Shown here piece after piece: positions 1 to 7,863 of a stretch of DNA of 64,000 bases; position 1 is the first letter of the stretch; every line of letters starts with the position of its first letter. A program made the position numbers and the translations under genes. The stretch covers positions 1-64,000 of the forward strand of contig NZ_JALVAO010000034.1 of assembly GCF_027011145.1 (NCBI RefSeq). Reading direction: 5' to 3'. This stretch comes from Thermococcus sp. Its GTDB lineage: Archaea > Methanobacteriota_B > Thermococci > Thermococcales > Thermococcaceae. Under the pieces are notes generated by a model. It did not search any database. It saw only the letters and a program-made list of their open reading frames with translations, and had not been told where the DNA came from.

Positions 1-1
1 C

Positions 2-862
2 GACATCGGCATTCCGGAGGACAAAATACGCTTCCGCCAACAGCTCCCCGAGGAGAGGGCCCACTACTCACGCGACACCTGGGACGCCGAGATACACAGC
101 GAGCGCTTCGGCTGGGTGGAGTGCGTGGGCATAGCCAACCGCGGTGACTACGACTTAAGCAGGCACATGCGCGAGAGCGGGGCTGACTTGACAGTTCTCA
201 TCCACTACGACGAGCCGAAGGTTGTGAAGAAGCTCGAGGTTAGCCTCAATCTCAAACGCGTCGGTCCGAAGCTCAGGAAAGATGCCAAGAGGATAAACGA
301 GCTGATAAAGAGCCTGAGCGAGGAGGAGAAGCGCGAGCTGGTTGAGAAACTTGAGAAGGAAGGAAAGGTCACAATCGAGGGCTACGAGCTTGAGAAGGAC
401 GACTTCATAATCAAGGAAGTCGAGGAGAAGATAACGGGCGAGAAGATAGTGCCCCACGTTTTGGAGCCGAGTTTCGGTATCGACAGGCCCTTCTATCTGC
501 TCCTTGAGAACAGCCTCGTCATCGAGGAGGACAGGACCTACCTGAAACTTAAAAAGGACATGGCGCCGATAGAGGTCGCGGTTTTACCGCTGGTCGCCAA
601 GGAACCGCTCAAGAGCATAGCCTACGACGTCTTCAGAACCCTCCAGAAGGCGGGCTTTATAGCCGTCTACGACGAGAAAGACACGATTGGAAGACGCTAC
701 ATGAGATATGACGAGATAGGAACGCCCTACTGCGTGACGATAGACAACCAGACGCCCGAAGATAACACTGTAACGATTCGTGACCGCGACACGAGGGAGC
801 AGGTGAGGGTTAAGATAGAAGAACTGCCTGAGAAGCTAAGGGAGCTGATTTTTGGGAGCTAG
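2..862 (+). CDS. glyS: Glycine--tRNA ligase, C-terminal part (5' end outside window)
   Basis: The reading frame is open from the first bases of the window, so only the last 286 residues are present. They charge tRNA-Gly with glycine in the cytoplasm. Visible are the class II core end with the motif-3-like GIDRPFYLLLEN (about residue 160 of the fragment) and the anticodon-binding alpha/beta domain, beginning at APIEVAVLPLV and ending near the C-terminus. The sequence fits the single-chain archaeal/eukaryotic GlyRS type. T-rich tracts follow the stop codon. Identity is firm; the true start lies upstream of the window. Confidence 0.95.
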   Translation, partial: DIGIPEDKIRFRQQLPEERAHYSRDTWDAEIHSERFGWVECVGIANRGDYDLSRHMRESGADLTVLIHYDEPKVVKKLEVSLNLKRVGPKLRKDAKRINELIKSLSEEEKRELVEKLEKEGKVTIEGYELEKDDFIIKEVEEKITGEKIVPHVLEPSFGIDRPFYLLLENSLVIEEDRTYLKLKKDMAPIEVAVLPLVAKEPLKSIAYDVFRTLQKAGFIAVYDEKDTIGRRYMRYDEIGTPYCVTIDNQTPEDNTVTIRDRDTREQVRVKIEELPEKLRELIFGS

Positions 863-1027
863 CACTCCCTCTCGATGATTTTTTTCGATTTCTTTTTTCA
901 ACTCATCAAGCTGGGAACTCACGATGACCCATACTACCGAAAGGTCAACACCGAAGTAGTGATGAACGACAACGTTTCTAAGACCGACGATTCTCCTCCA
1001 AGGAACCGAGGGGTATCTCTCCCTCAT
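836..1027 (-). pseudogene. HepT-like (DUF86) toxin, C-terminal half only
   Basis: This 63-residue frame matches the second half of HepT/DUF86 HEPN toxins: RYPSVPWRRI, then RNVVVHHYFGVDL, then the amphipathic C-terminal helix. It keeps the R-X4-H-X-Y motif (RNVVVHHY) that forms the RNase site in HEPN toxins. Family members are usually about 110 residues, so roughly the first 50 are missing; only 27 bases separate it from the antitoxin stop codon and no N-terminal half is found there. It also runs past the glyS stop codon on the opposite strand. Most likely a deletion remnant, though a short ATG-started product is possible. Confidence 0.7.
879..898 (+). terminator. T-rich tract after glyS
   Basis: Three runs of T (up to seven in a row) lie 17 to 36 bases after the glyS stop. 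Archaeal RNA polymerase terminates at such tracts without a hairpin. The same bases also lie inside the HepT remnant on the other strand, so the run is partly coding sequence there. Role inferred. Confidence 0.4.
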
Positions 1028-1054
1028 TCAGGTAAGAACAGGCAGGGATTCCGT

Positions 1055-1354
1055 TTAGACATAGACCAAGTCCTCCTTGATATGTTCCCACAGTTCTTTT
1101 CTGCTCATAACGGCGTTTTTTGTAATAAGATCTACAGGAAGACCGAGAAGCTCCTCCAGATAGTCCCTGAGGTCAATTATCTCCCACCCAATAGGTCCTT
1201 CAAACTCAACGAGTATGTCCACGTCGCTCAGCTCGGTCTCCTCACCTCGGGCGTACGAGCCGAATATAGCTATTGACCTAACCCCGAAGCGTTCTCTGAG
1301 CTCTTCCTTGTGCTTTCTGAGAATGGCATCGATTTCCTTAAGTTTCTTGGTCAT
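1055..1354 (-). CDS. MntA-type minimal nucleotidyltransferase antitoxin
   Basis: A 99-residue minimal nucleotidyltransferase. The motif GSYARGEETELSDVDILVEF (about residues 32-51) is the GSX10DXD signature of the pol-beta fold; the two aspartates bind metal. In the MNT-HEPN toxin-antitoxin family such proteins neutralise the HepT RNase by adding AMP to its active-site tyrosine. The downstream partner here is only a half gene, so the antitoxin may be orphaned. It starts divergently from the DUF402 gene with a TATA-like ttttatac in between. Confidence 0.85.
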   Translation of the reverse strand: MTKKLKEIDAILRKHKEELRERFGVRSIAIFGSYARGEETELSDVDILVEFEGPIGWEIIDLRDYLEELLGLPVDLITKNAVMSRKELWEHIKEDLVYV

Positions 1355-1405
1355 CGTTTCTGGGTAGTTCGTGAAAGTATAAAAGGCTTAGTGTGAACGC
1401 TCTCC

Positions 1406-1912
1406 ATGCCGTCCAAAATCCACCTCATCTACAGGAGGATTCCAAACCGCGTTCTTGAGCGGGACGACGAGGTAATAGATGACTTGGGGGACGTTGTGAT
1501 TGCCAAGTCTCGTTTCGAGGGCATGCTCACTCCTCTCAGGGTGAACGGCGTTGAGGTTATTAAAAACGGCTACACGATGGTCTACTTCGCCTTTGTTGGG
1601 AAGAACTACGACATTCTGAAGGTCTACGATACGGAAGGAAACTTTAAGGGCCTTTACATTGACGTTCTGGCATATACCAAGCGCGAAGGGAACGTAATCG
1701 AGATGCTGGACCTTTTCCTGGACATCTTCGTTTTCCCAGATGGCAAAGCCTTTCTTCTCGACGAGGATGAGCTTGAGATGGCCCTCAATTACGGCCTGAT
1801 TGACAGGAGAACCCTCGAGTTTGCTTACTCAGTCGCTAGGGAGATACTCGAAAGGCTTAAACGAGGGGAGTTCCCACCGGAAATCGTCTGGAGGTATGAA
1901 TGGAGGGAGTGA
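1406..1912 (+). CDS. DUF402 family protein (nucleotide phosphatase/RNA-binding-like)
   Basis: The 168-residue protein resembles the DUF402 family, which includes bacterial nucleoside tri/diphosphatases and the C-terminal part of archaeal FAU-1 RNA-binding proteins. Supporting stretches are YRRIPNRVLERDDEVI near the start, the beta-rich centre with FYID-like GLYIDVLAYT, and LDLFLDIFVFPDGKAFLLDEDE (split in two beta-hairpin halves) carrying conserved acidic residues. The next gene starts 1 base after the stop codon, so the two are surely cotranscribed. Exact substrate unknown. Confidence 0.7.
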   Translation: MPSKIHLIYRRIPNRVLERDDEVIDDLGDVVIAKSRFEGMLTPLRVNGVEVIKNGYTMVYFAFVGKNYDILKVYDTEGNFKGLYIDVLAYTKREGNVIEMLDLFLDIFVFPDGKAFLLDEDELEMALNYGLIDRRTLEFAYSVAREILERLKRGEFPPEIVWRYEWRE

Positions 1913-1913
1913 G

Positions 1914-2198
1914 ATGGAGTTCTTGAGGGAGACAAAAGAGGGAACTATTTTGCTAATCTACGTCCAGCCCAAGGCCAGAAAAAACGAAATCGGGGGAATA
2001 AATGAATGGCGCGGTCGGTTGAGGGTCAAAATCAAAGCCCCGCCAGTTGAGGGAAAGGCCAACAGGGAAGTTGTGAAGTTCTTCTCGAAGCTCCTTGGGA
2101 CGGAGGTCGTGATAGTAAAGGGCGAGACGAGCAGGGAGAAGGATTTGCTGGTGAAGGGAATGAATAAGGAAGAAGTGAAGAAGAGGCTGAAAATATAA
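1914..2198 (+). CDS. DUF167 (YggU) family protein
   Basis: A 94-residue protein with the family hallmarks: VQPKARKNEI near residue 17, then LRVKIKAPPVEGKANREVV, and the conserved helix after it. YggU proteins are small, widespread and of unknown function. ATG at 1914 is chosen because tggaggg lies 8-13 bases upstream and overlaps the end of the DUF402 gene; a longer frame upstream reads through that gene. It converges on gap, whose stop codon begins at the next base. Confidence 0.85.
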   Translation: MEFLRETKEGTILLIYVQPKARKNEIGGINEWRGRLRVKIKAPPVEGKANREVVKFFSKLLGTEVVIVKGETSREKDLLVKGMNKEEVKKRLKI

Positions 2199-3206
2199 TC
2201 ACTTCAAAATCCCTAAACTCTTGTTCGTCTTCCTTATGCTTTCCCACTTCTCTGCCATCTCGAACATCGCTCTTATGGCGTCAATGTTCTCAGGAACGAC
2301 GTCGCTCTCCTGGTGCACCGCTTGAATGTAGAATAGCCTGTTTCCTCTCACACTTATGCTCTCCTTCCAGACCGCTATTTCGTAGAGGTTGTTCCACTCG
2401 CGGTGCAGGTCGCGGGCAAACTCTATAATCTGAGCAGTGCTTTCGAAGCCCTTCTCCTTCTCAAAGAGCAGAACTCTGGTGGTGTTCTCAAAGATATCAA
2501 GGACGTCCTTCTCGGTTATCGGCTTCTTAAGTTCAACCATGATGCTGTGAACGTGCATGAGCGTCGTGGGGACAACAAAAGCGGAAGTCTCAATGTTTAT
2601 CGGGATTACCGTCTGGACATCTGGGCCATGATGAGATGGAACCGTAACGCTCGGCGTTATGGCGTTTATCGGCCCGCGCTTTGTGTCGTTCGGGTCGGCG
2701 GCCCTTCTTATCATCACGGCGTAAACGTAATCTATGTACTCCTGAATCGCGCTGAGTGTCCTGGTTAACCCCGTCGTGTTGCACGAAACAACCCTGACGT
2801 AGTCCTTACCTAGTGCTTTCTCGTAATTGGCCTGAGCCACGAAGGAAACCTCGGCAACGCTCGCCCTCTCACCGCCCTGAAAAACGGCCTTAACGCCTGC
2901 CTTCTCGTAGAGAGGCTTGTTCTTCGCCCCCATTCCGCCGGGAGTTGCATCAATTATCACGTCAACTTTCTCAAGGAGGTCGTTTAGGGTTCCGGCAACC
3001 TCAAAGCCCGCCTTCTCAAACCTCGGAAGGAACTCCTCGCTTGCGGCGTAAACCGGAATTCCCAGCTCTCTAGCGCGGTAAGCCCCAAAATCCGGCCTGG
3101 TTTTGGTTACACCGATGAGCTTCATATCGTCCTGCCTAGTTACGGCGTAAGCGACGCGCTTTCCTATTGTTCCGTAACCGTTGATTCCCACCTTTACCTT
3201 CCCCAT
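2199..3206 (-). CDS. gap: Glyceraldehyde-3-phosphate dehydrogenase, archaeal type
   Basis: A 335-residue archaeal phosphorylating GAPDH that interconverts glyceraldehyde 3-phosphate and 1,3-bisphosphoglycerate. The Rossmann motif [14 protein letters not shown] is at the N-terminus and the catalytic cysteine in VVSCNTTGL near residue 140. In Thermococcales this enzyme mainly serves gluconeogenesis, since glycolysis uses GAPOR (family knowledge). ATG at 3206 is preceded by a GGTGGT ribosome binding site. A TATA element (3234-3245) with an inverted repeat just upstream suggests sugar control (see that entry). Confidence 0.97.
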   Translation of the reverse strand: MGKVKVGINGYGTIGKRVAYAVTRQDDMKLIGVTKTRPDFGAYRARELGIPVYAASEEFLPRFEKAGFEVAGTLNDLLEKVDVIIDATPGGMGAKNKPLYEKAGVKAVFQGGERASVAEVSFVAQANYEKALGKDYVRVVSCNTTGLTRTLSAIQEYIDYVYAVMIRRAADPNDTKRGPINAITPSVTVPSHHGPDVQTVIPINIETSAFVVPTTLMHVHSIMVELKKPITEKDVLDIFENTTRVLLFEKEKGFESTAQIIEFARDLHREWNNLYEIAVWKESISVRGNRLFYIQAVHQESDVVPENIDAIRAMFEMAEKWESIRKTNKSLGILK

Positions 3207-3233
3207 GGTAACCACCGAAAATTTTACATCCAT

Positions 3234-3245
3234 AAAATACTTAAG
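3234..3245 (-). promoter_or_regulatory. TATA element of gap
   Basis: On the minus strand the sequence ttaagtatttta lies about 28-39 bases before the gap ATG. That spacing would put transcription start close to the ribosome binding site. The sugar-regulator-like palindrome sits directly upstream. Confidence 0.6.
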
Positions 3246-3250
3246 CGTTA

Positions 3251-3269
3251 TTTTCACTCGTGGTGAAAA
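3251..3269. promoter_or_regulatory. TGM-like inverted repeat (Tgr/TrmBL1 site) upstream of gap TATA
   Basis: TTTTCAC-N5-GTGAAAA is a perfect inverted repeat with the TCAC-N5-GTGA core and exact spacing of the Thermococcales glycolytic motif (TATCAC-N5-GTGATA) bound by Tgr/TrmBL1. It sits about 5 bases upstream of the gap TATA element. In Thermococcus, boxes upstream of BRE/TATA activate gluconeogenic genes when no sugar is present, which fits the role of gap. It is a core match, not a full consensus. Confidence 0.65.
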
Positions 3270-3358
3270 GGTTCTACGAATCAATCTTTTCATACCCACT
3301 AAAACTCTCTCCCGCTGGTGTTATAAGCCCTTTTTTCAAAGAATTACCGGTGGTGAAA

Positions 3359-4117
3359 ATGTTCGCCGAGATACTGACGATAGGCGACGAACTCCTCACG
3401 GGAAACACAGTTGACAGCAATTCCGCTTTCATAGCGAAGAAGCTCACGGAAAAAGGCTACTGGGTAAGAAGGAAAACAACGGTGGGGGACGACGTTGAGG
3501 AGATTAAAACCGTTATCCAGGAAATCCTGAGCAGAAAACCCGAAGTCCTTGTGATAAGCGGTGGGCTTGGACCAACTCACGACGACGTCACTATGCTTGC
3601 CGTCGCCAAAGCCCTTGGAAGGGAGCTCGTCCTCTGCGTGGAGTGCCTTGAGAGGATTAAGAATTTCTACCGCGAGCTTTACGAAAAAGGCCTCATAGAT
3701 GACCCCCAGCTCAACGAGGCCCGCAAAAAGATGGCCTACCTTCCGGAGGGAGCCCAGCCGCTGGAGAACACCGAAGGGGCCGCTCCCGGAGCTTACATCG
3801 AGCACAGGGGTGTTAAAATATTCGTTCTCCCCGGAATGCCAAGGGAGATGAAGGCAATGCTTGAAAAGGAAGTTCTCCCAAGGCTCGGCGAGAGGAAGTT
3901 CCTCCAGAGGAAACTTTTGGCGGAGATAACCGATGAAAGCAAGCTCGCCCCGATACTCAACGAAACGCTGAAGCGCTTTAAGGTCAGGATTCACTCCTCT
4001 CCGAAGGGCTTCGGGAAGTACATCGGCCTGATAATATTCGGCGAAAGCGAGGAGGAAATAGAGGGGGCGAAAGCCTTCATGGAAAGCCGGGGAATCCGGT
4101 TTGAGGAGGGCTGGTAA
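3359..4117 (+). CDS. CinA-like molybdopterin-binding domain protein
   Basis: A 252-residue protein of the MoCF-binding/CinA N-terminal family: the start MFAEILTIGDELLTGNTVD, the middle SGGLGPTHDDVT (about residue 67) and VLPGMPREMKAML (about 160) match the family in order. Bacterial CinA domains act on ADP-ribose or NMN; the archaeal stand-alone form is of unproven function. ATG at 3359 is chosen because GGTGGTGA lies just before it; a longer frame upstream overlaps the promoter area. Divergent from gap. Confidence 0.85.
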   Translation: MFAEILTIGDELLTGNTVDSNSAFIAKKLTEKGYWVRRKTTVGDDVEEIKTVIQEILSRKPEVLVISGGLGPTHDDVTMLAVAKALGRELVLCVECLERIKNFYRELYEKGLIDDPQLNEARKKMAYLPEGAQPLENTEGAAPGAYIEHRGVKIFVLPGMPREMKAMLEKEVLPRLGERKFLQRKLLAEITDESKLAPILNETLKRFKVRIHSSPKGFGKYIGLIIFGESEEEIEGAKAFMESRGIRFEEGW

Positions 4118-4157
4118 CCTTTAAATTCTTCCTCCCAAGTCAGTCAGGGGTGAGAGG

Positions 4158-5231
4158 GTGCAGATAATTGAGGAGAAGCCCAAGGAGGGCATCGTCAAGG
4201 TAAAGACCGAAACACTGGACGACCTGTGGCACCTCTACCATATTATCGACCCCGGCGATGTCGTCTACGCCAAGACCCTGAGAAAGAAGGCCCAGCGAAC
4301 TGACTCGCTGAGGGCCGAAAAGGTAGAGGTTGTCCCCGTTTACCTCGGGGTTAAAGCCGAGAAGATAAACTTCCACAAGTTCGCAAATCAGGTTCGCGTA
4401 ACCGGGCCGATTGTCTACGCCAGCAGGGACGACGTTCCCCTCGGCAAGTACCACACCATAACAATCGAGGAGGGCACAGTTGTAACAATCCAGAAGCCCC
4501 GCTGGAAGGAACACCACATCGAGAGGCTTAAGGAGGCTGTGGAGGCCTCCAAGAGGGCCAAAGTGATGATAGTTGTCGTTGACGAAGGTGAGGCTGACAT
4601 AGCCCTGGTGAGGGAATACGGCGTCGAGATGGTTGCGAGCATAAGGCGGAACCTCGGGGGGAAGCGCTACAACACCGACAGGGAAAGCGAGGAGAAGAGG
4701 TTCTTCCACGACCTGGCGAAGAAGATGGAAGAGCTCATCGAGAGGGAAAAGATCGAGAAAGCTATTGTCGCAGGCCCCGGCTTCGTTAAGGAGGACTTCT
4801 ACAAGTTCCTCAGTGGGAACTATCCTGATTTGGCGAAGAAAGTCGTTGTGGAGGACACCAGCGTAACCGGAAGAACCGGTATCTACGAGGTCATAAAGCG
4901 CGGAACCGTGGACAGGGTTTACCACGAGAACCGCGTTGCGAAAGAGGTCCAGCTCGTCGAGAAGGTTCTTGAAAACGTTGCAAAAAACAACGGTCTAGCA
5001 ACGTACGGTCTCAGGGAAGTGGAGGAGGCCATCAACTACGGTGCCGTTGAGACCCTTCTGGTTCTCGACGAACTTCTCAAAGGCGACCACAGGGAGAAAA
5101 TCGAGGAACTGATGGACGCGGTCAGGTATTCGAGGGGCGAAGTTGTCGTCGTAAGTTCGGAGCATGAAGGGGGAGAAAAGCTAAAGGCTCTGGGCGGTCT
5201 TGCGGCACTCCTAAGGTTCAGGGTGAAATGA
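4158..5231 (+). CDS. pelA: Pelota (Dom34) mRNA surveillance protein
   Basis: A 357-residue aPelota, the archaeal relative of release factor eRF1 that, with aEF1A and ABCE1, frees stalled ribosomes. Hallmarks: an N-terminal Lsm-like domain with ETLDDLWHLYHIIDPGDVV, the central eRF1 domain starting near residue 130 (AKVMIVVVDEGEADIALV), and the C-terminal domain with YGLREVEEAINYGAVETLLV. It lacks the GGQ motif of true release factors, as expected. GTG start with GGGGTGAGAG before it. Its end overlaps the convergent AIR-synthase-like gene by 14 bases. Confidence 0.95.
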   Translation: MQIIEEKPKEGIVKVKTETLDDLWHLYHIIDPGDVVYAKTLRKKAQRTDSLRAEKVEVVPVYLGVKAEKINFHKFANQVRVTGPIVYASRDDVPLGKYHTITIEEGTVVTIQKPRWKEHHIERLKEAVEASKRAKVMIVVVDEGEADIALVREYGVEMVASIRRNLGGKRYNTDRESEEKRFFHDLAKKMEELIEREKIEKAIVAGPGFVKEDFYKFLSGNYPDLAKKVVVEDTSVTGRTGIYEVIKRGTVDRVYHENRVAKEVQLVEKVLENVAKNNGLATYGLREVEEAINYGAVETLLVLDELLKGDHREKIEELMDAVRYSRGEVVVVSSEHEGGEKLKALGGLAALLRFRVK

Positions 5232-6231
5232 GCCCTTTGCTGTACAGCTCCACATAGGGATCGCCCTTAAACGTTGGAAACACCTTTTCTTCTCCGTTTT
5301 CAACTAAAACCCTCTTTTTATCTGCCGTAAACTTACCGAGCTCAAATGCAGTAATTCCGTTTTTATGTAATTCTGCAATTGATTGATTAGATTTTTCCGG
5401 GGGAGTTATGGCAATCAGCGTTCCCGTTGAGGAGACGCTCCAGGGCTCGAGGCCGTAGAAGTCCAGGACTTTCTCCACAAGGGGGTCAAGCCTCAGCCTC
5501 TCAGGGTAAACCACGAAGCCGAGGCCAGAGTTGTCAGCTATCTCATGGAGGGCTGTTAAGCCACCCTCGGTTGCGTCGTGCATGCCCCTGACAAGGGGTT
5601 TGGCTATCAGGGCATCTGGCAGAACCGTTTCTAGTCTGTAGAGCGAGCGGAGTTTCGATAGTTCCCCCGGAGTTAGGAAACCCTTAAGCTCATCGGCCCG
5701 GAAGTAAGCGGCCGATACCGCGAACTCAAGGGCAACTTTGTCCGTTACTATAATCCTGTCACCGGGCTTCGCCAGCGGTAGTTTGAGCTCTTCCCTTTTG
5801 ACGAGCCCCATAGCGGTGGTTGTCGCAACCGGCTCCCTCACGGAGGGATAAACACCGGTGTGGCCCCCGATTATCGCGCTTCCAAAGCGCCTGCACTCTC
5901 CGTTAAGGTCATTCATTGTTCTCTCCAAAAACTCCCTCACCGTTCCCGGAGGGAGGACAAAATCCACGACGAGCCACCTTGGTTTTGCTCCAAAAACGGC
6001 CACGTCGCTCGAAGCGAAGTGGTATGCGAAGAAGCCGAAGGTCTCGGCCGGAACGCCAAGCGTTGGGTCCGTGGCGACGATTAGATAATGCTTCTCATCG
6101 TATTCGAGAACCGCCGAGTCGAACCCCTCCTTAGGCCCGTAGATTACCTTTCCGTCCTCAACTCCGAGGTTTGGAAAGATTACCTCCCTCAGGAGCTCGT
6201 TCCTCAGCTTCCCGGGGGGTAACTTCTCCAT
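5218..6231 (-). CDS. AIR synthase-related protein (HypE/PurM/SelD superfamily)
   Basis: A 337-residue AIR-synthase-fold protein. Visible are the N-terminal PPGKLRNELLREVIFP, an acidic nucleotide-binding part with VATDPTLGVP and FGAKPRWLVVDFVLPPG, then GGHTGVYPSV and the MHDATEGGLTALHEIA motif typical of HypE-like C-terminal domains. Such enzymes bind ATP and activate an oxygen or acyl group; the substrate here is unknown and the C-terminal PRIC cysteine of true HypE is absent. The PP-loop gene lies only 5 bases upstream on the same strand, suggesting an operon. Confidence 0.8.
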   Translation of the reverse strand: MEKLPPGKLRNELLREVIFPNLGVEDGKVIYGPKEGFDSAVLEYDEKHYLIVATDPTLGVPAETFGFFAYHFASSDVAVFGAKPRWLVVDFVLPPGTVREFLERTMNDLNGECRRFGSAIIGGHTGVYPSVREPVATTTAMGLVKREELKLPLAKPGDRIIVTDKVALEFAVSAAYFRADELKGFLTPGELSKLRSLYRLETVLPDALIAKPLVRGMHDATEGGLTALHEIADNSGLGFVVYPERLRLDPLVEKVLDFYGLEPWSVSSTGTLIAITPPEKSNQSIAELHKNGITAFELGKFTADKKRVLVENGEEKVFPTFKGDPYVELYSKGLISP

Positions 6232-6236
6232 TTATC

Positions 6237-7019
6237 TCACCTGAACCTCTCTATTATCCGACGAACCTCTAAAAGCGTCTCCTCGTCACAATTCCAGCAC
6301 ATTATCTCGAAGCTCGGAACCCTGACGCTCACGCGAACTTTCCTCCTCCTCGCGATTTTGCTCACCTCGTAGTTAACCCTGTAAGCAAGGTCCATGAGTT
6401 CAGGGGTTACTATCTCCTCGCGGTCTATGTACTGGAGCGGACAGCCCTCGCGCCACTGCCTTCGTCGCGCGTGTTCATACATGCGGTAGGGCCTTATTCC
6501 GGCCTCCTCTGCGAGGGCCTCGACGTCCTCGGCGGTGTACTTTATCAGGGGCCTGAAGAAGGGAACCCCTATCCTTGGGATGTCGCAGAGCCTTATGTCA
6601 GTTTTGCACTGGTCGAGCAGAGCTCCGATGATTTTGTCGTTGGCGTTGTCGCCCTTCGCCAGAACGTCGAAGTCGTTGTTGAGGGCGAACCATTTCGCGT
6701 TCCAGAGCATTACCTTCTTACAGTTAATGCACACCGGGCCTTTCCTGCCCGTTGCCTCGCGGAGTAGGCCGTCCGTGACGTCAACGAGGTAGTGTTCAAC
6801 CCCGAGCCGTTTGGTGAACTTCATCGCCCAGTTGAGCGTTTCCCTCCAGCTCCAGCGGTGGAAGAACGTCAGGGCGGAAACGTCGAGGCCGGCCTCCTTG
6901 AGCAGGTAGAGAGCTAGAGAGCTGTCCTTCCCGCCGGAAAAGAGCACAAGGATTTTTTTATTGTCAAGGTTAAACTTCTCGGCGAAACTTTTGAGGTCTT
7001 TAATAGCGCTATCAAGCAT
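6237..7019 (-). CDS. PP-loop ATPase (TtcA/TtuA-like family)
   Basis: A 260-residue ATP pyrophosphatase with the PP-loop LFSGGKDSS at about residues 27-35. Two cysteine pairs, CINC near residue 98 and CWNC near residue 242, and a lone cysteine before PLQY suggest metal or Fe-S binding as in tRNA sulfur-transfer enzymes (TtcA/TtuA) or ExsB-like proteins. Substrate cannot be fixed from sequence. A TATA-like ttttaaatt lies about 15-25 bases before the ATG and there is no Shine-Dalgarno sequence, so the transcript may be leaderless. Cotranscribed with the AIR-synthase-like gene. Confidence 0.75.
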   Translation of the reverse strand: MLDSAIKDLKSFAEKFNLDNKKILVLFSGGKDSSLALYLLKEAGLDVSALTFFHRWSWRETLNWAMKFTKRLGVEHYLVDVTDGLLREATGRKGPVCINCKKVMLWNAKWFALNNDFDVLAKGDNANDKIIGALLDQCKTDIRLCDIPRIGVPFFRPLIKYTAEDVEALAEEAGIRPYRMYEHARRRQWREGCPLQYIDREEIVTPELMDLAYRVNYEVSKIARRRKVRVSVRVPSFEIMCWNCDEETLLEVRRIIERFR

Positions 7020-7041
7020 AAAACGGAAAGAATTTAAAAAT

Positions 7042-7686
7042 TTAAAAAACCTCCGCTGATTGACTGTTCCTTACAAGTGCCCTGTACACCATCGTCAATG
7101 ATATCGATGTGTATGGCTCAAGGAATATGGAAGCTATGAAATATCCCACTATCGGAATCAATGCTAGTGGAACGGCAATAACTATCATAACTATAAGGAG
7201 CACTATGAAGTACGCCAACAAGTCAAAGGCATTTTCCTTAACTAGCTCAATACTACTTTGAATTGCTGAAACAGCGTTCTTTCTCTGTAGGACTATCTCC
7301 TGTATCGTGAAGACTACAAGGAACAGCCATACTAGTCCAGGGATTACGAACAATGCAAGACCTATGAGTGTACCGAGGGCTATTATTATCGAAGCCACAA
7401 GCAAATCTGGAAATACTTCAAGCGTGTAATTTATAGCCTCGGTGTATCTTATGCTCCTTCCCTCAAGCTCTTCATTAGCCATGTAAACTAGCGCACCACT
7501 GACTATTAGTGAAATCACAAAGGCTATCAGTCGTCCTATGAACATGACAATGGACCCCACGTGATAGTTCAATCCCTCAATCAGGGCATTAAATATCGCA
7601 GGAACTACTGGGAGGATTAGGAAGTCTATGTTCCTTGATATAATGTCCAAGGGCTCAACCAACACTTCTCCCAGACTGAATTTCAT
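7042..7686 (-). CDS. Multi-pass membrane protein, function unknown
   Basis: A 214-residue protein with about four to five hydrophobic segments: roughly residues 20-40, 50-70, 98-128 and 158-190. The pattern (paired helices, VIPGLVWLFLVVF, then a charged loop QRKNAVSAIQSSIELVKEN) resembles the DUF975/glycerophosphodiester-phosphodiesterase-membrane-domain type proteins. No catalytic motif. Start ATG at 7686 follows a strong GGAGGTGATACTGA. More AT-rich than its neighbours. Confidence 0.65.
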   Translation of the reverse strand: MKFSLGEVLVEPLDIISRNIDFLILPVVPAIFNALIEGLNYHVGSIVMFIGRLIAFVISLIVSGALVYMANEELEGRSIRYTEAINYTLEVFPDLLVASIIIALGTLIGLALFVIPGLVWLFLVVFTIQEIVLQRKNAVSAIQSSIELVKENAFDLLAYFIVLLIVMIVIAVPLALIPIVGYFIASIFLEPYTSISLTMVYRALVRNSQSAEVF

Positions 7687-7790
7687 TCAGTATCACCTCC
7701 AAGTAACACAATTTTGTTAGCATGTCAATTAAAACTTTTTCTCGAATTACTTCGAACCATCGCATATTTCATTCGAACCTCTGAGTTTTG

Positions 7791-7804
7791 TTAGGCCCAC
7801 CAAA
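7791..7804. promoter_or_regulatory. DtxR-family operator, upstream copy
   Basis: TTAGG-N4-CCAAA, one mismatch from the perfect downstream box TTAGG-N4-CCTAA. It sits immediately before the TATA-like tttatta of feoA. TTAGG-N4-CCTAA is the pattern bound by archaeal MDR1/SirR-type iron repressors (DtxR family). Function inferred from sequence and from the iron-uptake genes that follow. Confidence 0.6.
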
Positions 7805-7805
7805 G

Positions 7806-7815
7806 ATTTATTAAG
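7806..7815 (+). promoter_or_regulatory. TATA-like element of feoA
   Basis: The AT-rich atttattaag lies about 50 bases before the feoA start and between the two iron-repressor-like boxes. Expected transcription start is near 7835, just before the downstream box. Confidence 0.45.
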
Positions 7816-7838
7816 GGCCTCGAGAACGCCATATGGAA

Positions 7839-7852
7839 TTAGGAAAACCTAA
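7839..7852. promoter_or_regulatory. DtxR-family operator, downstream copy
   Basis: TTAGG-AAAA-CCTAA is a perfect inverted repeat placed between the predicted transcription start and the feoA ribosome binding site. A bound repressor would block polymerase recruitment or escape. With the imperfect copy at 7791 it brackets the TATA element. Strong candidate for iron-dependent repression of feoAB. Confidence 0.75.
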
Positions 7853-7863
7853 CGGTGATGAAC

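Noticed and set aside
4140-4925. Long open frame antisense to pelota
   Set aside because: It mirrors the pelota coding sequence; composition is leucine/valine-rich as expected for an antisense frame, and no ribosome binding site or family motif is seen.
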